A DNA stretch of 64,000 bases, from contig PBHA01000010.1 in the NCBI GenBank assembly GCA_002719425.1, positions 102,165 to 166,164 of the forward strand. The letters run 5' to 3'. This document shows, one piece after another, positions 17,702 through 24,192 of the stretch. A model generated the notes under the pieces. It was not told where the DNA came from and ran no database searches. It saw nothing but the letters and a program-made list of their open reading frames with translations. A program made the position numbers and the translations under genes. How positions within the stretch are numbered: position 1 is the first letter of the stretch; each line of letters begins with the position of its first letter. Source of the DNA: Chloroflexota bacterium. GTDB lineage: Bacteria > Chloroflexota > Dehalococcoidia > UBA1151 > TMED-70.

Positions 17702-19024
17702 TTATCTAAGTATCACTTCCAGACCGTGCGGGTCGGCTATAGAGATTTTTTGTCCTGGGAAAACTTCTTCTAGTACCCTAGAAGAGTCTTTCATTGAAGC
17801 TATGTCGTTCAAATCCCAACTGAACCCATTACAATCATCATTGATAGTGAGAACAGCCACTCCTGGTGTTCTACTGGCGGACTCAAGGGATCCTATGGCA
17901 GTAAGAGGTTTAGCACCCCGTAAAGTAATGAACATCTTGTTCCCTACGATATCGGCGACGTCAGGCTTTGGATCCTCACTGAAAGATGCTGACATTGATT
18001 GTGTCGCTACAACCTTATTGGTCTGTAGGTTTACGAAGTTGACATCATTGCTTACCCTCATACTGGTTATTGCATATATATCTCCCTTTTGATCAGTACA
18101 GGTAACTGCACCATGGGTGTCCTCACCTGGTAGTTCTATCTGTATTGGATTAGGGAATACTCCTTCCGCTGCTTTACTTGTATCAAAAGTATAAAGGAAA
18201 TCATCTCCTCCTTTAGCCCCACTTTCACCGTTTGTCATTATCTTGCTGAAAGGCAAACGAGATACACCACAACCTATGCCTGGAACCGTGTCCTTATCAT
18301 AGACTTTTACAACAGTCATAGGGATGGTACCATCTGCAGAGCCCACATCTACTACCAGTAAACCTCCGCCAGCTAATGTTATGTATGCGAATTTACTATC
18401 ATTAGTGAACTCGTGACAAATTGGGCGCGCCATCGTAGTTCCTAATTCATTAGTGAATTGCCTTAACGCTAAAGTCTCTACTAATTTGTAATCATCACTA
18501 GTGTAGTTTGTCTGGATTTTATGTAGGAATCCAGATTCGTCTTTAGCACCAATATTTGCGACGATAGCCATGCTATTATCAGGAGAAGAAACTGAGGCGT
18601 GGGAATTTGTTGTTCCACCTACACCATTGAAACCTCCTATTGTATTGACGCAGCCAACTATAGCACGACTATCAATATTTATAAAGAATGTATTACCAGA
18701 ACCTACATTTGCTAAAAGGGCATGGCTGGCTTTCGGGGTGGTATAGTTGGAAAGTATCATGTGTGGCTTACTAGGGGCTTCACAATTAGCATCTTTAGCT
18801 GCTTCTGCAAGATCAATAATCTCAGGAGTTGCATCTTTAGCATCCTTTACAAAAATATCTTGCCCGTCCCATATATATAGCAGCCCACCAGTCCCATCGC
18901 TTTCAGTAGGAGATTGATCAACAGCCCATACTTCATAGGAAGGTTCCATTTCTGGGAAGGTACACCCTACTCCAAGTATAGTTAGTACAACCAACATAAA
19001 TTTCCATAAAAACTTAAAATACAT
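17702..19024 (-). CDS. Beta-propeller lipoprotein behind a Cys attenuator
   Basis: A 440-residue protein with a signal peptide and a lipidation cysteine at residue 21 (GVGC; the -3 Gly is unusual). The mature part looks like a YncE/YVTN-type beta-propeller, with repeated hydrophobic-strand plus turn units such as SHASVSSPDNSMAIVAN and ICHEFTNDSKFAYIT. Histidines fall at similar places in several blades (H101, H142, H204, H304, H433), and six more Cys are present, so a metal site is possible but unproven. The start ATG has AGGAG close upstream. Its leader (19025-19200) has a Cys-rich peptide and attenuator, tying it to sulfur supply. Its GC content is visibly higher than that of its neighbours, from transfer or high expression. 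Function unknown. Confidence 0.7.
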   Translation of the reverse strand: MYFKFLWKFMLVVLTILGVGCTFPEMEPSYEVWAVDQSPTESDGTGGLLYIWDGQDIFVKDAKDATPEIIDLAEAAKDANCEAPSKPHMILSNYTTPKASHALLANVGSGNTFFINIDSRAIVGCVNTIGGFNGVGGTTNSHASVSSPDNSMAIVANIGAKDESGFLHKIQTNYTSDDYKLVETLALRQFTNELGTTMARPICHEFTNDSKFAYITLAGGGLLVVDVGSADGTIPMTVVKVYDKDTVPGIGCGVSRLPFSKIMTNGESGAKGGDDFLYTFDTSKAAEGVFPNPIQIELPGEDTHGAVTCTDQKGDIYAITSMRVSNDVNFVNLQTNKVVATQSMSASFSEDPKPDVADIVGNKMFITLRGAKPLTAIGSLESASRTPGVAVLTINDDCNGFSWDLNDIASMKDSSRVLEEVFPGQKISIADPHGLEVILR

Positions 19025-19050
19025 TTTCTTACTCCTTTTTGTTTTAAATT

Positions 19051-19080
19051 AAAAAAAAAAGACCTCATTTTTGAGGTCTT
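19051..19080 (-). terminator. Attenuator terminator before the beta-propeller gene
   Basis: On the minus strand, AAGACCTC and GAGGTCTT form an eight-base perfect stem around a six-base AT loop and are followed at once by ten T residues, a textbook intrinsic terminator. It sits upstream of the gene it precedes (start 19024), not after a gene, which marks it as an attenuator. A second copy of GAGGTCTT at 19119-19126, in the leader peptide's last codons, can pair with the terminator's 5' arm instead. Confidence 0.85.
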
Positions 19081-19107
19081 ACCAATACAAGTTTTTATCG
19101 CTTGTTT

Positions 19108-19200
19108 CTACAAATCAAAAGACCTCCTAGAGGAGTTACAGCTACTACAGCAACAAAATAGATTGCTACTAATTAACTTATTACAGATGTAGAATTTCAA
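19108..19200 (-). CDS. Cys-rich leader peptide (30 residues), minus-strand attenuator
   Basis: A 30-codon ORF starting at TTG, the only possible start after an in-frame TAG nine bases upstream, with AAGAAGG ten bases before it. The peptide holds five Cys, with the core CCCSSC (codons TGT TGC TGT AGT AGC TGT). After the Cys codons, CTCC and GGAG can form a small hairpin that hides GAGGTCTT. That segment (19119-19126) is the exact complement of the downstream terminator's 5' arm. A ribosome stalled at the Cys codons would free it to act as antiterminator. The layout follows trp-type leaders; the cysteine-sensing role is inferred. Confidence 0.7.
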   Translation of the reverse strand: MKFYICNKLISSNLFCCCSSCNSSRRSFDL

Positions 19201-19262
19201 TAAAAACTAACCTTCTTAACTGAATATTTTCTAATGAAAATAAGCATTTTTAATAAAACATA

Positions 19263-19275
19263 AAGCATATAGCTT
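19263..19275. promoter_or_regulatory. Inverted repeat AAGC-ATATA-GCTT, possible operator
   Basis: Four-base arms with a five-base centre, upstream of the minus-strand leader. It shares the AGC-N5-GCT core with the repeat exactly 100 bases away at 19362-19376, which suggests one regulator could bind both sides. The short arms in AT-rich DNA make this weak. Confidence 0.35.
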
Positions 19276-19361
19276 AAAGTAAATTTATTTAGCTGTAGGC
19301 ATATTCTAGATATATTTATTTTCTTGATTAAGACAATTTAATTACAATTTCTTTTTTTTAA

Positions 19362-19376
19362 TTAGCAAATTGCTAA
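19362..19376. promoter_or_regulatory. Perfect palindrome TTAGCAA-A-TTGCTAA, possible operator
   Basis: A 15-base perfect inverted repeat with seven-base arms, placed 11 bases before the plus-strand TATTAT, where it would overlap the -35 area of the sulfur-operon promoter. A dimeric repressor or activator site is the natural reading. No regulator gene is adjacent. Confidence 0.5.
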
Positions 19377-19401
19377 AAAAATTGTGTTATTATACAGGTC
19401 T

Positions 19402-19473
19402 ATGACAAAAAGAAATTCAACAAACATTCTTTGTATCTGTAGCTGTTGTATGAAAAGCTCCAGGTTTCTTTAA
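19402..19473 (+). CDS. Cys-rich leader peptide (23 residues), plus-strand attenuator
   Basis: A 23-codon ORF with an ATG start and the core CICSCC (codons TGT ATC TGT AGC TGT TGT), then MKSSRFL and a stop. No Shine-Dalgarno is visible, but a TATTAT -10 eight bases upstream would place the transcript start at or just before the ATG. GGTTTCT at 19463-19469, in the last three sense codons, is the complement of AGAAACC at 19506-19512, the 5' side of the terminator. GCTGTT over the Cys codons (19442-19447) can pair with AACAGC (19493-19498). Stalling at Cys codons would leave GGTTTCT free as antiterminator; reaching the stop would mask it. The role is inferred from this geometry. Confidence 0.75.
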   Translation: MTKRNSTNILCICSCCMKSSRFL

Positions 19474-19507
19474 TTTGTCTTAAATCAAAAAAAACAGCAA
19501 AATATAG

Positions 19508-19532
19508 AAACCCCAATCAAGGGGTTTTTTTT
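19508..19532 (+). terminator. Attenuator terminator before the sulfur-transport operon
   Basis: AAACCCC and GGGGTTT form a seven-base stem around AATCAA, followed by an unbroken T-run to 19532. It ends 12 bases before the start of the YeeE/YedE gene and no gene precedes it on this strand except the Cys leader peptide. Its position and the alternative pairing of its 5' arm with the leader mark it as an attenuator. Confidence 0.85.
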
Positions 19533-19544
19533 ATGTAAAAAATA

Positions 19545-20771
19545 ATGTTAAAAGCAGAAAAAACATACTCAAATCAGAAAATATTTGGATGGATTTCTTT
19601 TGGACTTGTATTCGTATTTTCTTATGCAATTTCAAGAAGTAATTTTAATGATGCTGCAATTTGGATTGCAGCTTGTGGGTTAGGGTTTACTCTTCAGAAA
19701 TCTAGATTTTGTTTTGCATCTTCGTTCAGAGACTTATTTATGTTTGGTTCTGGTCACAATATGAAAGCCGTTCTTCTTGCAATTGGAATAGCTTCTTTAG
19801 GATTTATTGGAATAATGATTTGGTTATTACCTGACCCTGTACCAGGAGAATACCCTTCTTCTGCACATGTATTACCATTTGGGATTTCAACAATCGTTGC
19901 TGGTACAATTTTTGGTGTTGGAATGGTTACAGCTGGCGGATGTGTTTCGGGAACAATATATAGAATTGCAGAAGGTTATGTTGCTTCCGTCATAACTATG
20001 ATTGGAATTTTTATTGGAACTATATTACTAATAATTTCGTGGGATTTTTGGTGGGATAATTTTATTAGCAATGAACCAAAAATATTTTTACCTTCAACTC
20101 AATCGATTGGATATGGATTATCTTTATTAATAACTATTATAGGAATAGTTTTAGTTTATTTCATAGTAGTTTATGTAGAAACTAAATCAGGTGTAAGAAA
20201 TTTTAATATTTCAAAAAAACCTGATTTAAAGGAAAAAACTTTTCTTCAAACTATAAAAGAAAATATTGAGAATATATTCTCAAAAAGCTGGACAGCGACT
20301 ATGGGTGGAGTGGCTCTAGGATTCATTTCAATAATTTATTTTATTTTTCATTCTCCTCCGGGAGTTACTGGAGAGATAATGAAACAATCAATGAGTATTT
20401 CAGAATCAATCAACTTATCTGAAGGCCCATTAAAAGGGATCTCATCATTAAGTGGGTGCTTAGGATCAAGTATTGGTTCTGGATTGATTTCACATACTTT
20501 TGTAAGTACTGTAGGAGTATTTTTTGGAGCTTTAGTATCTGCTTTGTTATCCCAAGAATTCAAAATTAGAACTCCTAAAGAACCAAAACGATATATTCAA
20601 TCATTATCTGGAGGAGTATTGATGGGATACTCAGCAAGTCTTGGAATTGGTTGTACTATTGGTGCATTTTTTTCCGCAATTCCATCATTTTCTCTATCAG
20701 GTTGGTTATTTGGATTAAGTCTTGGTATAGGCTCCTTTGTTGGGACTAAGATTATAAGGTTTATAGGATAG
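19545..20771 (+). CDS. YeeE/YedE-family sulfur (thiosulfate-type) transporter
   Basis: A 408-residue membrane protein of the YeeE/YedE family with about ten helices and the internal duplication of the group. Conserved cysteines lie in KSRFCFASS (C56), AGGCVSG (C133), LSGCLGS (C305) and GIGCTIGA (C370). In the thiosulfate importer TsuA, such cysteines line the path and pass the sulfur compound by S-H contacts. The genes downstream (TusA, rhodanese) support uptake of thiosulfate or another reduced sulfur compound. It starts at an ATG 12 bases after an attenuator terminator and has no obvious Shine-Dalgarno sequence. It is the first main gene of a five-gene operon under a predicted Cys-sensing leader. 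Confidence 0.88.
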   Translation: MLKAEKTYSNQKIFGWISFGLVFVFSYAISRSNFNDAAIWIAACGLGFTLQKSRFCFASSFRDLFMFGSGHNMKAVLLAIGIASLGFIGIMIWLLPDPVPGEYPSSAHVLPFGISTIVAGTIFGVGMVTAGGCVSGTIYRIAEGYVASVITMIGIFIGTILLIISWDFWWDNFISNEPKIFLPSTQSIGYGLSLLITIIGIVLVYFIVVYVETKSGVRNFNISKKPDLKEKTFLQTIKENIENIFSKSWTATMGGVALGFISIIYFIFHSPPGVTGEIMKQSMSISESINLSEGPLKGISSLSGCLGSSIGSGLISHTFVSTVGVFFGALVSALLSQEFKIRTPKEPKRYIQSLSGGVLMGYSASLGIGCTIGAFFSAIPSFSLSGWLFGLSLGIGSFVGTKIIRFIG

Positions 20772-20773
20772 GT

Positions 20774-21019
20774 ATGAGTACAGTAAATCAAATGAACTTA
20801 ATTGAAACTCCTATCAAAGATCAGCTTTTAAGAGTTGATGAAATATTAAATGAGCTTTGCTCTAGTAATGGTGGGATCGGAAATTGTAGAAAAATAGAGA
20901 TATTAACTGGGGAGGAATTACTTGTGAAATATATACCTCCTAAGGCTGTTGAAAAAAAAATAAAAATTAAATTCAAATATGTAGAAAATATTTGGCACAT
21001 AACGTTAGAAAAGGAATAA
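20774..21019 (+). CDS. Small protein of the sulfur operon, unknown function
   Basis: An 81-residue cytoplasmic protein, beginning at an ATG two bases after the transporter's stop and preceded by AGGATAGGT. It has two cysteines in a glycine-rich stretch (ELCSSNGGIGNCRK, about residues 28-41) and a beta-rich basic C-terminal part. I do not recognise the family. Its place between the transporter and TusA suggests a sulfur-handling or carrier-binding role, which is inference. TusA starts three bases after its stop. Confidence 0.65.
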   Translation: MSTVNQMNLIETPIKDQLLRVDEILNELCSSNGGIGNCRKIEILTGEELLVKYIPPKAVEKKIKIKFKYVENIWHITLEKE

Positions 21020-21021
21020 AA

Positions 21022-21258
21022 ATGAGTAATGAAGAAACTAGAAAATTAGATCTCAGAGGAGAAATTTGTCCTTATCCAATGCTAAAGACTAATGAAGAAT
21101 TAGATTCAAATAAGGATATAAATATTCTAGAAGTAATTACCGATCATTCACCTGCTTTATCTACTATTCCTCCTCAAGCACTAAAAAGAGGTTATGAGGT
21201 TGAAATAGACGAAATTGATAACAGTGAATGGAAAATAACATTAACAAAAAATAATTAA
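21022..21258 (+). CDS. tusA: TusA-family sulfur carrier protein
   Basis: A 78-residue TusA-type sulfurtransferase. The N-terminal strand and helix carry the family motif LDLRGEICPYPMLKT with the persulfide-bearing Cys in CPYP (near residue 16). TusA proteins accept sulfane sulfur from a donor and hand it on. YeeE-type importers are often paired with a TusA partner (YeeD), which fits this operon. I choose the ATG with AGGA upstream instead of a TTG 30 bases earlier that would overlap the previous gene. Confidence 0.93.
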   Translation: MSNEETRKLDLRGEICPYPMLKTNEELDSNKDINILEVITDHSPALSTIPPQALKRGYEVEIDEIDNSEWKITLTKNN

Positions 21259-21272
21259 AATAAGGGGGACTT

Positions 21273-22181
21273 ATGAAAAAGTTATTAATAATTGGAACAT
21301 TTATAATTGGAGTGTTTTTTGGATGTTCATCAGGAGATTCTGACTCAAGTTTTGACCAAAGAGGTTACTCAAATACAGATAAATTAGTATCAGCTGAATG
21401 GTTAAATGAAAATTTAGAAAATGTAAAAATAATTGACGTTAGAAAAGCAGAAGAATATGATTCAGGTCATATTCCGGGAGCCGTTAGATTGACTCCAAAC
21501 GAAGTTTTTCAATGGGAAGCTGAAAATGGGGTTAAAGGTATGTTACCTTCAGGGGATCATATAGCTGAGGCTCTTTCATCAGTAGGTATAAATGAAAATG
21601 ATACTGTTATTTTTTATGATGGAAATAGTAATCTATGGGCTTCAAGAGGATTATGGGCGTTAGAAGTTTATGGGCATAAAGACTCTAGGTTATTAGATGG
21701 AGCTTGGGTTTATTGGTCTGAAAACGATTATCCTATAAGCACTGATAGTCCTTCTATTTCAGAGTCAAATTATAAATTCACATCATCTCCAAACACTAAC
21801 TTAATTGCAAGCTGGGAAGAAATATTAGATTCTGTTGATGACCCATCAAAAATTGTTTGTGACACAAGAAGTCCTGATGAGTATGCAGGTAAAGATGTTA
21901 GAGCTGACAGAGGAGGTCATATTCCTGGTTCAGAAAATGTTAACTGGGTAAACGCTGTAGATGCTAGTGGCCAATTTTTAGAGGCAGATAAATTGAGTAG
22001 TATTTATGAAAATAAAGGTATAAAGACTGATAAAGCAGTTTATACTTTATGCCAAACAGCCGTAAGAGCTACTCATACCTGGTTTGTATTACAAGAATTA
22101 TTAGGCTATGATAATGTAAAAGTTTATGATGGTTCTTGGATAGAATGGGGAAACTCAGATCTTCCTATTGAAAATAAATGA
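21273..22181 (+). CDS. Exported two-domain rhodanese lipoprotein (sulfurtransferase)
   Basis: A 302-residue protein with a lipoprotein signal (GVFFGC, Cys18) and two rhodanese domains (about 35-155 and 175-300). The first domain has the DVRKAEEYDSGHIPGA motif but no cysteine in its active loop (YDGNSN instead). The second has CDTRSPDEYAG and the catalytic C260 in LCQTAVRA. This is the normal layout of thiosulfate or mercaptopyruvate sulfurtransferases, here placed on the outer face of the membrane. It may release or move sulfur next to the importer encoded two genes upstream. The ATG has AGGGGG upstream; its stop overlaps the next gene in an ATGA junction. Confidence 0.9.
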   Translation: MKKLLIIGTFIIGVFFGCSSGDSDSSFDQRGYSNTDKLVSAEWLNENLENVKIIDVRKAEEYDSGHIPGAVRLTPNEVFQWEAENGVKGMLPSGDHIAEALSSVGINENDTVIFYDGNSNLWASRGLWALEVYGHKDSRLLDGAWVYWSENDYPISTDSPSISESNYKFTSSPNTNLIASWEEILDSVDDPSKIVCDTRSPDEYAGKDVRADRGGHIPGSENVNWVNAVDASGQFLEADKLSSIYENKGIKTDKAVYTLCQTAVRATHTWFVLQELLGYDNVKVYDGSWIEWGNSDLPIENK

Positions 22182-23206
22182 GTGATGAAAATAAAGAAAA
22201 TTTAGAATATGGGCTACCAAGCCATGAAGAAATGGAAAGGTCTGGAGATCCTATTACTATGGGATCCAGTCCTTTCAAATTCTTAGTAAGTGGATTAGAA
22301 TGGGGTAATTTACCTGATAATTGGACACTTAGTGAGGCAACTTCTGTAGCAGTAAATAGCGTTGATGAGATTATAGTATTTAACAGAGGCACAAAGCCTA
22401 TAATTATTTTTGATAAAGAAGGTAACTATCTAAGATCTTGGGGAGAAAATACTTTTTCTAATGCCCATGGAATCAGTGTAGACAACTCGGATAATATTTA
22501 TTGTGTTGATTCCGGAGATAACACAGTCAGAAAATTTGATCCTTCAGGAAACCTTATTTTTCAATTAGGTAAAGAAGGAGAAAGAGCTGAAAAAATGAGT
22601 GGACTGCCGTTTGCAGTTCCAACTCAGGTAGCGGTTGATGAATCTACAAATGATTTTTACGTCGCCGATGGATATTCAAACGCTAAAGTTCATAAGTATG
22701 ATGAAAATGGTAAATATCTATTTTCTTGGGGAGAATCTGGAACAGGAGAAGGGCAATTCAATATTGTTCATAATATCTCTACAGATAGTGAAGGATTAGT
22801 GTATGTTGCTGATAGAGAAAATCATAGAGTTCAAATCTTTGATCAAGAAGGAAAATACATCAACCAATGGATAAATTTATCAAGAGCTGCATGTATTTAT
22901 GTGGATAAAAGAGGTAAAGAAGACATATTTTATGTAGGAGAATATTTTTCAGGTATTGCTTCTAACGACACAGGTACAGACCTAGGGCCAAGAATTTCAA
23001 TTTTTAATAAATCTGGAAAGTTGCTTTCAAGGCTTGGAAAAGAAAGTTATGGCCCAAGTGTAGGAAGGTTTTATTCACCTCATGGTATTTGTGTTGATTC
23101 AGAGGGGAATATATATGTTGCTGAAGTCTCTTATAGTGATTATGGACAATTTCTTAACCCTAAAAGAGAGCTAAGATCAATGCAAAAATTAGTAAAGACT
23201 AATTAG
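22178..23206 (+). CDS. NHL-repeat beta-propeller protein
   Basis: A 342-residue NHL-repeat protein, probably a six-bladed propeller. Repeats include IIIFDKEGNYLRSWGENTF, FDPSGNLIFQLGKEG, YDENGKYLFSWGESGTGEG and FDQEGKYINQW, each with the turn that starts the next strand, ending with HGICVDSEGNIYVAEV. The layout resembles the lyase half of peptidylglycine amidating enzymes, but no signal peptide is visible, so a cytoplasmic place is likely. It is translationally coupled to the rhodanese by a four-base overlap and is the last gene of the sulfur operon. No enzymatic role can be assigned. Confidence 0.8.
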   Translation: MSDENKENLEYGLPSHEEMERSGDPITMGSSPFKFLVSGLEWGNLPDNWTLSEATSVAVNSVDEIIVFNRGTKPIIIFDKEGNYLRSWGENTFSNAHGISVDNSDNIYCVDSGDNTVRKFDPSGNLIFQLGKEGERAEKMSGLPFAVPTQVAVDESTNDFYVADGYSNAKVHKYDENGKYLFSWGESGTGEGQFNIVHNISTDSEGLVYVADRENHRVQIFDQEGKYINQWINLSRAACIYVDKRGKEDIFYVGEYFSGIASNDTGTDLGPRISIFNKSGKLLSRLGKESYGPSVGRFYSPHGICVDSEGNIYVAEVSYSDYGQFLNPKRELRSMQKLVKTN

Positions 23207-24107
23207 ATTCAATAATTGCATTATTTATAGCTTGATAAGTAGTCTTAATTGAAGCTCCAAATAACTGATCTATACTAAGTTTTGTATCTATTTGACTGTT
23301 AGAAAAAGCAAAAAACAAGTCCCCGTCATTAGATGTATGAGAAGGTCTAACCGACATGGCAAGACCATCATTTGCAGCCACAGCCAATCTCTTGCAATCT
23401 ACCTTTGAAATTTTAGCATTCGTCATAATTGTGCCTATTGTGGTATTTTGAAATCCTCTTTTTTGAGGCTTACCATTTACCAATAAATCTAAAGAATCAA
23501 AAATTTTTCCATCTCTTTTTGGTCCTGCTATTATTTGACCGTTTTCAGGATTAACAATTGAACCTAGAGCATTTACTGCAACTAATGCACAAACAATAGT
23601 TCCGTCAGCAAAAGTATGAGAGGAAAAACCCAGACCTCCTTCCATACTAAAATCACTCCCTAATAATTTACCTACAGTACATCCTGTCCCAACACCTACA
23701 TTTCCAGTCAAAAATTCATCTTTTGCACTCTTAGCAGCTATATATCCTTCCTTAAAACCTGGTCTTACTTCTGAAGATCCAACTCCCAAATCAAAAATCA
23801 CAGCTGAAGGAACCAAAGGAATTGTATTACCTCCAAATTTTATTCCTATTTTTTGCTCTTCAAGATAACTAACTACACCTGAAGAGGCATTAAGACCAAA
23901 TGCACCTCCACCTGTAAGTAAAATCCCATTAATATTTGGAGCAGAAGCTATCGGATCGAGTAAAGCTATCTCTTTTGTTCCTGGAGCACCTCCTCTAACA
24001 TCTATTGATGCTACAAGAGGCATATCAGATATTATTGCTGTACAACCAGTTTTATTATCTAAATCTGTCCAATGCCCTATTTTTATTCCTTGTATGTTTG
24101 AATTCAT
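23199..24107 (-). CDS. P1-family (DmpA/BapA-like) self-processing aminopeptidase
   Basis: A 302-residue member of peptidase family P1. The nucleophile is made by self-cleavage before a Thr or Ser; here the site is N221-T222 in QNTTIGTIMTNA, preceded by the oxyanion and pocket motifs LTGGGAFGL (64-72) and GNVGVGTGCTVGK (135-147). The family includes D- and L-aminopeptidases and beta-aminopeptidases that cut short peptides or amides from the N-terminus. It is cytoplasmic, with no signal. It ends eight bases inside the convergent NHL gene and is divergent from the DapA-like gene across an 85-base gap. Confidence 0.85.
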   Translation of the reverse strand: MNSNIQGIKIGHWTDLDNKTGCTAIISDMPLVASIDVRGGAPGTKEIALLDPIASAPNINGILLTGGGAFGLNASSGVVSYLEEQKIGIKFGGNTIPLVPSAVIFDLGVGSSEVRPGFKEGYIAAKSAKDEFLTGNVGVGTGCTVGKLLGSDFSMEGGLGFSSHTFADGTIVCALVAVNALGSIVNPENGQIIAGPKRDGKIFDSLDLLVNGKPQKRGFQNTTIGTIMTNAKISKVDCKRLAVAANDGLAMSVRPSHTSNDGDLFFAFSNSQIDTKLSIDQLFGASIKTTYQAINNAIIESN

Positions 24108-24192
24108 TTAAACTTAATCTAGTAAACTATAAAAAATCATGTTTTCATTTTATAAATAAATATTACATATAGCTAATTTACTAGGAGAAATA

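Larger units (their letters stand above)
19025..19544. promoter_or_regulatory. Divergent leader region with two cysteine attenuators
   Basis: This 520-base stretch without a conventional gene holds, from left to right: the minus-strand attenuator terminator and Cys leader (19051-19200), an AT-rich centre with two AGC-N5-GCT inverted repeats (at 19264 and 19364), a plus-strand -10-like TATTAT at 19388-19393, the plus-strand Cys leader (19402-19473) and its terminator (19508-19532). Both flanking transcription units thus begin with the same type of control. The -10 would start transcription at about 19399-19402, making the plus leader ORF nearly or fully leaderless. Confidence 0.7.

Noticed and set aside
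19087..19166. A hydrophobic frame (AIYFVAVVAVTPLGGLL then a basic end) overlapping the minus-strand Cys leader
   Set aside because: It looks like a small membrane protein, but an in-frame stop directly precedes it and no start codon follows in its first part. The Cys frame in the same place has a start and fits the attenuator structure.
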